Source: JAWKSY01 sp041402125
Lineage (GTDB): Bacteria > Planctomycetota > GCA-002687715 > DRQF01
Assembly (NCBI GenBank): GCA_041402125.1
Contig: JAWKSY010000006.1
Span: 62,001 to 126,000 of the forward strand
DNA length: 64,000 nucleotides
Direction of reading: 5' to 3'
The translations under genes were made by a program, and so were the position numbers. The notes beneath the pieces are model-generated. The model ran no database searches. It was not told the DNA's origin and was given only the letters and a program-made list of their open reading frames with translations. This document shows, piece after piece, positions 29,833-37,381 of this stretch; position 1 is the stretch's first letter, and each line of letters opens with the position of its first letter.

Positions 29833-30459
29833 ATGTCGAGGAAGCGGTCAGAGGGCGCTCGAGTCGCCTACTTCGGGGGGAGTTTCGACCCCGTGCACCT
29901 CGGTCACCTGAGCGTGGCCGAGGATCTCCTGCGCTCGGTGCCCCTCGACGAACTCGTCTTCCTCCCGGCCGGACGTTCGCCATTCAAGCCCGACGGCACC
30001 GTGGCCTCGACGGGTGATCGCCTCGCGATGCTGCTGCTCGCGGTGGCGGGCGAGGCGCGCTACTCGGTCGATCCGCGCGAGCTGGAACGGGCCGGGCCCT
30101 CCTACACCGCCGACACGATGTCGGAGATCGCGGGCGAGCGTCCCGAGGACGAGCTGTTCTTCGTGATCGGCCGCGACAACCTCGAGGCCCTGCCCCGCTG
30201 GCGCGACATCGAGCGCCTGGCGCGCGTGGTCGAGTTCCTCGTGGCGGGGCGCGACGGCGCGGCCACCGAGCGCGAGATCGCGGCGCTGCCGGACTTCATC
30301 CGCGCGCGCGCCGTCGCGACGCGTCTGCACCCGGCGTCCTCGACGACGATCCGGACGCGGCTGGAGTCGGGACGGGACGTGAGCGCGTTCCTGCCGGCCG
30401 CGGTGGACCGCTACGCGCGCTCGCGGCGGATCTACTCGCCCGCGCCGCCGCGGAGGTAG
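29833..30459 (+). CDS. nadD: Nicotinate-nucleotide adenylyltransferase
   Basis: The enzyme joins nicotinate mononucleotide and ATP to form deamido-NAD in NAD biosynthesis, in the cytoplasm. The 208-residue protein has the nucleotidyltransferase signature GGSFDPVHLGHL (HxGH at HLGH) near the N-terminus, FVIGRDNLEALPRW in the middle and the SSTTIRTRL motif near the C-terminus, with usual family length. The ATG at 29833 is preferred to a GTG at 29800 because it directly precedes MSRKRSEGARVAYFGG. Its last 28 bases overlap the end of the convergent hisS gene. The usual partner gene rsfS is not adjacent. Confidence 0.93.
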   Translation: MSRKRSEGARVAYFGGSFDPVHLGHLSVAEDLLRSVPLDELVFLPAGRSPFKPDGTVASTGDRLAMLLLAVAGEARYSVDPRELERAGPSYTADTMSEIAGERPEDELFFVIGRDNLEALPRWRDIERLARVVEFLVAGRDGAATEREIAALPDFIRARAVATRLHPASSTTIRTRLESGRDVSAFLPAAVDRYARSRRIYSPAPPRR

Positions 30460-31781
30460 GCCGCCACCTCGGCGACGGGCAGCTCGACCTGCTCTCCGCT
30501 CGCGAGGTTCTTGACCTGCACGACGCCGCGCTCGAGCTCGCGCTTGCCCTGGATCAGGACGTTGGGAATGCCGCGGCGATCGGCGAGCCCGATCTGCTTC
30601 TTGAACTTCGCGGTCTCGTAGGAGAGCTCGACCGCGGCCCCTTCACGGCGGAGGCGCGTGACGAGGGCGAGGCTGTCGGCGAGGGCGACGTCGTCGAAGC
30701 GCAGCACGAGCCCGCGCGTCGGGGTGCGGGCCGACTCGAGCCGGCCGAGCTTCTCGAGCGCGCTCTGCACCCGGGAGAGGCCGATCGAGACGCCGGTCGC
30801 GGGGATGACGCCCTTGCCGTAGAGGCTGAGGAGATCGTCGTAGCGGCCGCCGCCGCCGAGGCTGCCGAAGTTCTCGAGGGCGGTGATCCGGAACTCGTAG
30901 ATCGGACCCGTGTAGTAGTCGAGCCCGCGCGTGAGGACGAGATCGAGGTGCAGGAGCTCGGCCGGGACGCCCATCGCGGCGAGCGCGGCGAAGAGCTCGC
31001 GCATCTCCCCCGCCCCCTCGGCGCCCTGGCGGGTGCCGGCGAGGACCTCGTCGAGGGCCGAGAGCATGGCCTCGTGGTTCGTCGCGCCCAGGCGGTCGCC
31101 GAGTCCGATGATCTCGAAGAGGCGATCCCGGGCCGCGTCCGGGACGCCGACCTTGGCGAGCTCGGAGCGGACCTCCTCGGGGCCGATCTTGTCGATCTTG
31201 TCGAGGACGGTGAAGACCGGGTGGTCCATCTCGGGGCCGAGACCGGCGGCCTCGACGATGGCGCCGAGGAGCTTCCGGTTGTTCAGGCGCATCACGAGGC
31301 CGGCCTCGGTGATCCCGAGCCGGCGGTAGACCTCGTAGCAGACCGCGACGTTCTCGGCGTCGGCGACGATCGAGGCCGTCCCGACCGTGTCCACGTCGCA
31401 CTGGTAGAACTCGCGGAAGCGGCCCTGGGCCGGCTGGGGGCGGTCGGCCCGGTAGACCGGCTGGATCTGGTAGCGCTTGAAGGGCAGCGGGAGGTCGGGG
31501 CGCATCGCGACGAGGCGCGAGAGCGGGACGGTCAGGTCGTAGCGCAGGGCGAGGGTCCGGCCGCCCTTGTAGGCGAGCGGGTAGATCAGCTTCTCACCCT
31601 CTTCCCCGTACTTGCCGAGGAGGATGTCGAGGAACTCCATGACCGGAGTCTCGACGGGGGCGAAACCGAAGCTCTCGAAGACCGAAGTCATCTCCGAGAG
31701 CATGCGCTGCCGGGGAATCATCTCCTCCGGCATGAGGTCCCGGGTGCCGTTGAAGACCCGGGCGCGGATGGGCTCCGGCAT
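30432..31781 (-). CDS. hisS: Histidyl-tRNA synthetase
   Basis: The class II synthetase charges tRNA-His. It has 449 residues. Motif 2 and the histidine-binding regions are seen: LRYDLTVPLSRLVAMR, QIQPVYRADRPQPAQGRFRE, FYQCDVDTVG and LTRGLDYYTGPIYEF. The C-terminal anticodon-binding domain starts near residue 340 (TRGLVLRFDD). The ATG at 31781 starts MPEPIRARVFNGTRDLMP, the expected N-terminus; the frame extends upstream only by chance. It is transcribed from its own promoter (31816-31843) divergently from the lipoprotein at 31969. Confidence 0.95.
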   Translation of the reverse strand: MPEPIRARVFNGTRDLMPEEMIPRQRMLSEMTSVFESFGFAPVETPVMEFLDILLGKYGEEGEKLIYPLAYKGGRTLALRYDLTVPLSRLVAMRPDLPLPFKRYQIQPVYRADRPQPAQGRFREFYQCDVDTVGTASIVADAENVAVCYEVYRRLGITEAGLVMRLNNRKLLGAIVEAAGLGPEMDHPVFTVLDKIDKIGPEEVRSELAKVGVPDAARDRLFEIIGLGDRLGATNHEAMLSALDEVLAGTRQGAEGAGEMRELFAALAAMGVPAELLHLDLVLTRGLDYYTGPIYEFRITALENFGSLGGGGRYDDLLSLYGKGVIPATGVSIGLSRVQSALEKLGRLESARTPTRGLVLRFDDVALADSLALVTRLRREGAAVELSYETAKFKKQIGLADRRGIPNVLIQGKRELERGVVQVKNLASGEQVELPVAEVAAYLRGGAGE

Positions 31782-31815
31782 GCTCGAATCCTCGCTCGAA
31801 AGACCTCGACGCGAG

Positions 31816-31843
31816 AACGTAGCAATGCCGTAAGTCCTTGCAA
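31816..31843 (-). promoter_or_regulatory. Promoter of hisS
   Basis: On the minus strand a -35 TTGCAA (31843-31838) and a -10 TACGTT (31821-31816) are separated by 16 bases. The -35 box sits within the perfect ten-base palindrome CCTTGCAAGG (31836-31845). The predicted leader is about 28 bases long. Confidence 0.5.
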
Positions 31844-31862
31844 GGCGTTTTCTTATTTTCGT

Positions 31863-31892
31863 TTGACGGTCTGAGAAGGCCGCTGCTATAGT
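31863..31892 (+). promoter_or_regulatory. Strong sigma-70-type promoter
   Basis: TTGACG (31863-31868), an 18-base spacer and TATAGT (31887-31892) form the best consensus promoter in the window. It is preceded by the T-rich stretch GTTTTCTTATTTTCG, which could act as an UP element. It drives the lipoprotein gene at 31969 with a leader of about 70 bases. Confidence 0.7.
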
Positions 31893-31968
31893 GCGCCCCG
31901 ACTCCCTGGAAAGAAGTGCCCGAAAGGCGCTTGGCGCTGCAGTTTCGGGTTGGAATGGAGAGCTCTCG

Positions 31969-32595
31969 ATGAAGTCTTGGTCGCTCTTGGCCCTCGCGGC
32001 CATCCTGATTCCCTCGCTCACCGGCTGCGTCGCCGAAGGCGCGCTGCTCGCCGGCGGGACGGGCCTCTACGACGAGGCCAAGGCGCAGGATGGCGTGATC
32101 GCCGGTCGCACCGCGACTCTGGCCGAGTCCCCCTTCGGCGCGACGGGCGCCGCCTGGGTGGAGCCGCGCTCGGAGTTCCCCTACTACCTCGCGCAGGTGG
32201 TCGATCCCTTCAACTACCCGCACATGCTGTGGCGCGCCTTCTACACCGTGTGGACGGTCGACATCAACCCGCTCTACCACCTGACGGAGGAGCCGGTCGA
32301 GGACTGGAACAAGTACGTCCAGCCGATCGGCGAGACGGTCACCTACGACTACACCCCGACGCCCCACGGCGGCGGCGAGGCCTTCAAGTACTGGCAGAGC
32401 CGCAGCGACGCGATCACGAGCAAGTTCGAGAACTCCTGGTACTCGCTCAAGTACCACTTCATGAACACGAACTCGGATCGCTGGCCCTACGACAACTGGC
32501 ACCCGGGCCAGATCGAGACCGACAAGACGACGATGCACCGCACGATCGATCTGCACTTCTTCAACTACGACTGGGACGACGCCTTCATCGACTGA
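31969..32595 (+). CDS. Aromatic-rich lipoprotein of unknown function
   Basis: A GGAG eight bases before the ATG supports this start. The signal peptide ends in the lipobox LTGC (residues 17-20 of MKSWSLLALAAILIPSLTGC), so the product is probably a lipoprotein of 208 residues. The mature part is rich in Tyr, Trp, Phe, Asn and His (for example FNYPHMLWRAFYTVWTVD and FENSWYSLKYHFMNTNSD), unlike its Ala/Arg-rich neighbours. I recognise no domain. It forms a single-gene unit with the strongest promoter and the best terminator of the window, which suggests high expression, perhaps as an abundant envelope component. Confidence 0.8.
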   Translation: MKSWSLLALAAILIPSLTGCVAEGALLAGGTGLYDEAKAQDGVIAGRTATLAESPFGATGAAWVEPRSEFPYYLAQVVDPFNYPHMLWRAFYTVWTVDINPLYHLTEEPVEDWNKYVQPIGETVTYDYTPTPHGGGEAFKYWQSRSDAITSKFENSWYSLKYHFMNTNSDRWPYDNWHPGQIETDKTTMHRTIDLHFFNYDWDDAFID

Positions 32596-32624
32596 GCGTC
32601 ACCCCACCGTCGTCGACGATGAAG

Positions 32625-32650
32625 AGGGCCGCGGCGCATGCCGCGGCCCT
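32625..32650 (+). terminator. Rho-independent-type terminator after the lipoprotein
   Basis: AGGGCCGCGGC and GCCGCGGCCCT form a perfect 11-base stem around the loop GCAT, 29 bases after the stop codon. TCGTCGTTC follows, so the T content is modest. It can also serve the convergent miaA gene ending at 32658. Confidence 0.6.
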
Positions 32651-32657
32651 TCGTCGT

Positions 32658-33602
32658 TCAGGGCCGGCTCTTGAACGCCGCCCAGTCGGAGAGGAGCCGG
32701 GCCGCGACGGACTCGTGCGTGTCGGCCGCGGAGAGCAGGATCACCTCGCCGTCGCGGTACTTCTTCATCCAGGTGAGCTGACGCCGCGCGAACTGCCAGG
32801 TCTTCGTCTTGATGCGTTCGACCATGCGCTCGCGTCCGAGATCGCCGGCGAGGTGGGCGAGGATCTCGCGGTAGCCGAGCGCCATCGCGGCCTCCTCGCT
32901 GAAGCCGCCGCCCGCCTCGATGCGGGAGACCTCCTCGATCCACCCCTCCTCCAGCATCCGATCGATGCGCCGATCGATGCGCTGACGCAGCTCCTCGCGG
33001 GGCCACGTGAGGATGCGCAGGAGCGCCCGGTGCCGCGGTTCGCGGAACCAGCGGCGCTCGCTCTCGCCGAGGGGGCGCTCACCGGTGGCGGCCACCTCGA
33101 GCGCGCGCTCGATGCGCCGGTAGTCGTGGGGGTCGATCCGCGCGGCCGAGGCGGGATCGAGCGCGGCGAGTCGGGCGTGCAGGGCGGCGACGCCGATGCG
33201 GTCGCGCTCCTCGCGCAGCGCGGCCCGGAAACCCTCGTCGCGCGACGGTCCATCGTGCACGCCGTACACGAGACCGTTGAGGTACATCGCGGTCCCCCCC
33301 ACCGCGACGGCGTCACGTCCGCGCGCGGCGAGCTCCGCGACGGCCGCCTCGGCGAGGCCGATGAACCGGGCGAGGTCCATCCGATCGTCGGGGTCGATGA
33401 CGTCGATCAGGTGGTGGCGCACCCGGCCGAGGTCGGCCGCGTCGGGCTTCGCCGTGCCGACGTCCATGCCGCGGTACACCTTCATCGAGTCGAGCGAGAT
33501 CACCTCGGTGTCGAGGGCCTCCGCGACGAGGATGCCGATGGAGTTCTTGCCGGTGCCGGTCGTCCCCGTGATGCAGAGGATGGGCGGCGCGGCGGCGGAC
33601 AC
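32658..33602 (-). CDS. miaA: tRNA dimethylallyltransferase
   Basis: The enzyme adds a dimethylallyl group to A37 of tRNAs reading UNN codons. The 314-residue protein has the MiaA landmarks: P-loop GTTGTGKN (about residues 13-20), ISLDSMKVYRGMDVGTAKP, HHLIDVIDPDD, AVGGTAMYLNGL and the C-terminal QFARRQLTWMKK. The P-loop is unusual: Asn follows the Lys where Ser or Thr normally binds magnesium. The GTG at 33602 lies seven bases after the stop of the M16 gene and begins MSAAAPPILCITGTTG; the upstream frame is not protein-like. It is the third gene of an operon with the two M16 proteins. Confidence 0.9.
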   Translation of the reverse strand: MSAAAPPILCITGTTGTGKNSIGILVAEALDTEVISLDSMKVYRGMDVGTAKPDAADLGRVRHHLIDVIDPDDRMDLARFIGLAEAAVAELAARGRDAVAVGGTAMYLNGLVYGVHDGPSRDEGFRAALREERDRIGVAALHARLAALDPASAARIDPHDYRRIERALEVAATGERPLGESERRWFREPRHRALLRILTWPREELRQRIDRRIDRMLEEGWIEEVSRIEAGGGFSEEAAMALGYREILAHLAGDLGRERMVERIKTKTWQFARRQLTWMKKYRDGEVILLSAADTHESVAARLLSDWAAFKSRP

Positions 33603-33609
33603 GGATCGC

Positions 33610-34908
33610 TCAGGCGGGCTCGAGCACGTGGCTCGCCGAGAACTCGGCGACGAGCGCGCGGCGCGCGAGCTCCTCGACGCGCTCGTTCGTGATCTTGCGG
33701 GTCGCGCGGCCGTAGTCGGCGAAGTCCGCATCCTTGGCGAAGCACTCGAAGGAGTTCCAGCAGAGCGCGCTCACGGAGTCGAAGGAGCGCACGAAGTCCC
33801 CGATCATCTTCCGTCGCATGCCGCGCAGCTCGCCGCGGTCGAGCTCGCCGGCGAGCGCCGCCTCGAGCGCCGCCCGCACGCGCTTCAGCGCCTCCTCGGG
33901 GCGCGGCGAGTCACCGGCCGCGATGACGAAGGCGTAGTCGGACTCGGCGTAGACCTCGAACCCGAAGCTGTCGTCGAGGAGTCCCTCGCGGAAGAGCGCG
34001 GGGAAGATGGGCCCGCCGCGGCCGAAGAGGTAGCCGAGCGCCATCTCGAGGGCGATCTCGAGCTCCATCGGACTCGCGCCGAGAGCCTCGCCGTCGATGC
34101 GCCAGCCGAGGTGGAACTTGGGACGTTGCACCGGCATCTTCTCGCGGCGGTGACGCCGGGCCGGGCGGCCGCCGGCCGCCCGCGGGAAGCGCTCGACCGC
34201 GGTGTGGTCCCGGTCACGTCCGTGCCGGGCGAGGACCGCACTGGCGATGTCCTCGACCTCGTTCGGATCGCAGCGACCGGCGACGACGAGGAACATGTTG
34301 TCGGGGCGGTAGAAGCTCCGGTAGCAGAGATCGAGGTCGGTGGCGCGGATGGCGGCGATGCTCTCGAGCGTTCCCGCGATGTCGGTGGCGACCGGGTGCC
34401 GACCGTAGAGGTTCTCGAGGAGTCCCATGAATCCGCGCCAGGCCGGGTCGTCGCGGTACATCTTGATCTCCTCCGCGATGATCCCCTTCTCCTTCTCCAC
34501 CAGGGCCTCGGTGAACCAGGGGTCGAGGACGAAGTCGCAGAGGAGGTCGAGGCAGGCCGCGGTGTTCTCGGTGCTCTCGACGAGATAGCCCGTGTAGTGG
34601 AATCCGGTCATCGCGTTCGAGCTGCCGCCCAGACGCGAGAAGGCGTCCATCACGTCGCCGGTCTTCTTCTCGAACATCTTGTGCTCGAGGAAGTGCGCGA
34701 CGCCGGCGGGCACGCGGTTGCGGCGTCCGTTGACGCTCGACCGGAAGTCGAGATCGATGCCGCCGAAGCGCGTCCCGAGGAGCGCGTAGGTCTTGCGCCA
34801 TCCCTCCTTCGGGAAGACGTCGAGGCGCAGCCCGCCGCCGAGGGTGGCGCGCTGGAGGGGCTCGCCGACGATCTCGCGCGAGCGGAAGGGGGCCCTGGCG
34901 GAGCTCAC
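33610..34908 (-). CDS. M16-family zinc peptidase, YfmH/YmfH-like
   Basis: The 432-residue protein contains the inverted zinc motif HFLEH (HxxEH; VPAGVAHFLEHKMFEKKTGD) and the distal glutamate in IIAEEIKMYRDDPAW, so the active site is complete. The motif GFHYTGYLVESTENTA and overall length fit the YfmH/YmfH branch, which in Bacillus is paired with an inactive partner. The GTG start overlaps the stop of that partner (GTGA). The family has been linked in Bacillus to EF-P 5-aminopentanol modification, but its substrate here is unknown. No signal peptide is visible, so it acts in the cytoplasm. Confidence 0.85.
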   Translation of the reverse strand: MSSARAPFRSREIVGEPLQRATLGGGLRLDVFPKEGWRKTYALLGTRFGGIDLDFRSSVNGRRNRVPAGVAHFLEHKMFEKKTGDVMDAFSRLGGSSNAMTGFHYTGYLVESTENTAACLDLLCDFVLDPWFTEALVEKEKGIIAEEIKMYRDDPAWRGFMGLLENLYGRHPVATDIAGTLESIAAIRATDLDLCYRSFYRPDNMFLVVAGRCDPNEVEDIASAVLARHGRDRDHTAVERFPRAAGGRPARRHRREKMPVQRPKFHLGWRIDGEALGASPMELEIALEMALGYLFGRGGPIFPALFREGLLDDSFGFEVYAESDYAFVIAAGDSPRPEEALKRVRAALEAALAGELDRGELRGMRRKMIGDFVRSFDSVSALCWNSFECFAKDADFADYGRATRKITNERVEELARRALVAEFSASHVLEPA

Positions 34909-36191
34909 GAGCGCTTCTCCGGTCCGAGTCGATAGACGGTATCCAGCTCGAGGCGCCGGAAGATCGCCGCCGCGTCGTCGACGCCGACCTTCTCGTAGCG
35001 GGCGAGGAGCGCCTCGGGACTGCGCTCGCGGCGGCGCCCGAGGCGCGCGGCGAGATCGAACTGCACCATCGCCTCCGGCGAGTCCCAGGTGCCGGCGAGC
35101 GACTTCGCGATTCCCGCCCGCGCCGATTCCAGCTCCTCGGCGCTGATGCGACCCTCGGCGACCGCCGCGATCTGACGCCGCACGAGGCTCTGCACGCGGC
35201 CGAGGTGCGCCGGGTCGACGCCGGCGGAGACGACCAGCGCCCCCGGGGCGCCGTCGAGGGAGGACCAGATCGAGTAGGCGAGACTCCGCTTCTCGCGGAT
35301 CTCCTTGAAGAGCTTCGAGGTCGAGCCGCCGCCGAGGAGGATGTCGCCGAAGAGCGCGGCGTGGACGTCGGTCTTCGGATCCCAGTCGCGCACGCGAAAG
35401 CCCATCGCGAGGCGGGCCTGCGCGATGTCCTCGACCTCGGACACGACGCGCGGCCGCGTCCGGAGCGGCGGCACGGCGGGCTTCTTCACGCGGAGGGCCG
35501 GCCGCTCGACCTCGCCGAGCGCCGGCATCACCGCCTCGGCCACGGAGTCGATGTCGCGCTCGCCGACGGAGTAGATCAGGATCGGCGCCTCGCTGACGGT
35601 GGCCTCGAGGGCGGCGCGGACCTCGTCGAGCGTGACCGCCTCGACGTCCTCGCGGCGACCGTGGGCCGGGATCGCGAGCGGCGTGCCGGCGAACATCTCC
35701 TCCCGCAGGCGCTGGTCCGCCCAGCGAGACTTGTCCTCGCGGACGGCGTCGATGGCCCGCAGGAGGTTGGCGCGTTCGCGTTCGAAGATCGAGACGTCGA
35801 AGCTCGGCGCCGCGAACCAGGGCTCGCGCAGGACCTTGGCCACGAAGCCCATCGCCCGGCCGAGGGTGTCCGGACGCCCCGGGAGGTGCCGACCGCCGAC
35901 GACGTTCGTCCGAACGGTGAGGAGGTGGCGCGTCGAGCCGATCGCGACGTGGCTGTCGACGCCACCGCCGTACTGCTGGCGGAAGAAGCGGGAGACGGAC
36001 TCGAGGCCGCGGCAGCGGCGATGACCGTGCCGGAGGAGATGCGCGCCCACGGCGCGGGCCGCGACGCGATGATCGGGTCGATCGACGAAGACGAAACGGA
36101 CCGTCTCCGTCTTCCACTTCGAGGCGCGGTGGTGCAGCAGGGTGACGCCGGTGGCCAGCTCCCGGGCCTCGAAGATGCGCGTTCGCGGCAT
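34905..36191 (-). CDS. M16-like protein without zinc site, YfmF-like
   Basis: The ATG at 36191 (MPRTRIFEARELATGVTLLH) follows GAGGG by four bases; the upstream frame is not protein-like. The 428-residue protein has the two-lobe M16 fold, with the C-terminal-lobe motif SKLFKEIREKRSLAYSIWSS. The position of the HxxEH motif reads AHLLRHGHRRCRGLES, so it cannot bind zinc in the usual way. This is the inactive subunit of a YfmF/YfmH-type heterodimer, with the active subunit encoded next in a four-base overlap. It is the first gene of the operon with miaA. Confidence 0.82.
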   Translation of the reverse strand: MPRTRIFEARELATGVTLLHHRASKWKTETVRFVFVDRPDHRVAARAVGAHLLRHGHRRCRGLESVSRFFRQQYGGGVDSHVAIGSTRHLLTVRTNVVGGRHLPGRPDTLGRAMGFVAKVLREPWFAAPSFDVSIFERERANLLRAIDAVREDKSRWADQRLREEMFAGTPLAIPAHGRREDVEAVTLDEVRAALEATVSEAPILIYSVGERDIDSVAEAVMPALGEVERPALRVKKPAVPPLRTRPRVVSEVEDIAQARLAMGFRVRDWDPKTDVHAALFGDILLGGGSTSKLFKEIREKRSLAYSIWSSLDGAPGALVVSAGVDPAHLGRVQSLVRRQIAAVAEGRISAEELESARAGIAKSLAGTWDSPEAMVQFDLAARLGRRRERSPEALLARYEKVGVDDAAAIFRRLELDTVYRLGPEKRS

Positions 36192-36448
36192 GAAACCCTC
36201 GTCGTGTCGGCGCGGCGCTCTCGCCGCGGGGCGGACGGTGTTCGCGGGATCCGGGACGACCGCGCGGGGCCGACGCCCCGCCCCCCGGCGGAAGCGCACT
36301 CTATCAGACTCTTCTCCCTCGCACCCGACGCGCGGTTCCCCTCCCTCCGCTCGCGATTCGGCCCCACGCCGCGGACGGGCGGACGTAGGGGAATCACGCG
36401 GATTGGCCCCCGCCCCCCCGACGGCTACCATCGCGGTGGAGGATGCCC

Positions 36449-37351
36449 ATGAGATCACTCGTCGTCGCCATCGCCCTGCTCGTCCTCCCCGCGTCGGTCC
36501 TCGCCCAGGAGGCCGCGCCCCCGGTGAATCCCACGCGCCTCGAGGCCGCGGGCCGGCTCGCGCAGGCCCGGAAGGCCCAGCTCGACCGCGAGAAGAAGTT
36601 CGAGGTGACGACCTTCCGGGGCGAGTTCCGGGTCCGCCTCTACGACTACACGAAGCCGGACCAGCCGAAGATCACCGACGGCAAGCTCCTCCAGTACTGG
36701 GCCGTCCGCAACGACCCGAAGAAGGGGCGCCAGACCCGCTACCGTCGCGAGCTCAAGAGCGACGCCACCTCCGAGACGCTCGTCCTCGCCTCCGACTGGG
36801 ACGGCTACGCCTGGCGACGCAATGACGCCGGCAAGAAGGAAGGGCCGCGAGTCGCGCTCGTCGGACGGGATCACGAGGCCGACGCCGCCGATCTCGCGGC
36901 CGAGAAGCGTCGCGTCGACGAGCTCTTCCGCCTCTTCGTCCTCGAGTCGCTGCCCGTGGACGCGACGACGCTCCGGATGGGCATCCGGGGCGACAAGTTC
37001 GAGAACCGCTTCGGCCGCAACGTCGAGACCGTCGTGGCCGACCAGATCCTCTTCCGCGACGAGCGCGGCAACGCCTTCGAGCTCTGGCTCGCGACCGGGA
37101 CCCATCAGGTGGTGAAGGCCCGGATCCGTTTCCACGGCGAGGAGCGCTGGGAGACCTTCACGATGGCCCAGCCGCAGGTCGTCCCGCTGCCCGACGGCGG
37201 CAAGCTGACGGTGCCGGCGAATGTCGCCTACCACGACGAACAGGGACGCCCCGTCCTGCTCCTCAGCACCGGCGAGGTCCCGGCGGAGTCCTTCCGCTTC
37301 AACGACCTCGGCGCGAAGGAGCTCGGGAAGCTCTTCCCGAACGACGAGTAG
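36449..37351 (+). CDS. Secreted hypothetical protein, possibly LolA-like fold
   Basis: Two ATGs are possible (36443 and 36449); GGAGG at 36438-36442 has the right six-base spacing for 36449. A signal peptide (MRSLVVAIALLVLPASVLAQ) is followed by a helical segment and a long run of beta strands (FEVTTFRGEFRVRLYDY, LLQYWAVRNDPKKGRQTRYR, ADQILFRDERGNAFELWL). The pattern of strands that measure and report a property resembles periplasmic half-barrel proteins of the LolA/LolB type, but no signature confirms this. The product is about 300 residues. It stands alone between the M16 operon and mutL. Confidence 0.7.
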   Translation: MRSLVVAIALLVLPASVLAQEAAPPVNPTRLEAAGRLAQARKAQLDREKKFEVTTFRGEFRVRLYDYTKPDQPKITDGKLLQYWAVRNDPKKGRQTRYRRELKSDATSETLVLASDWDGYAWRRNDAGKKEGPRVALVGRDHEADAADLAAEKRRVDELFRLFVLESLPVDATTLRMGIRGDKFENRFGRNVETVVADQILFRDERGNAFELWLATGTHQVVKARIRFHGEERWETFTMAQPQVVPLPDGGKLTVPANVAYHDEQGRPVLLLSTGEVPAESFRFNDLGAKELGKLFPNDE

Positions 37352-37374
37352 TCCGCGGCGCGGCCGCGCCGGAC
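37351..37374. terminator. Palindromic hairpin between convergent genes
   Basis: The perfect palindrome GGCGCGGCCGCGCC (37357-37370) is flanked by GTCC and GGAC, which also pair. It lies between the stop codons of the gene at 36449 and of mutL and could terminate both. No T-run is present. Confidence 0.35.
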
Positions 37375-37381
37375 CGACTCC

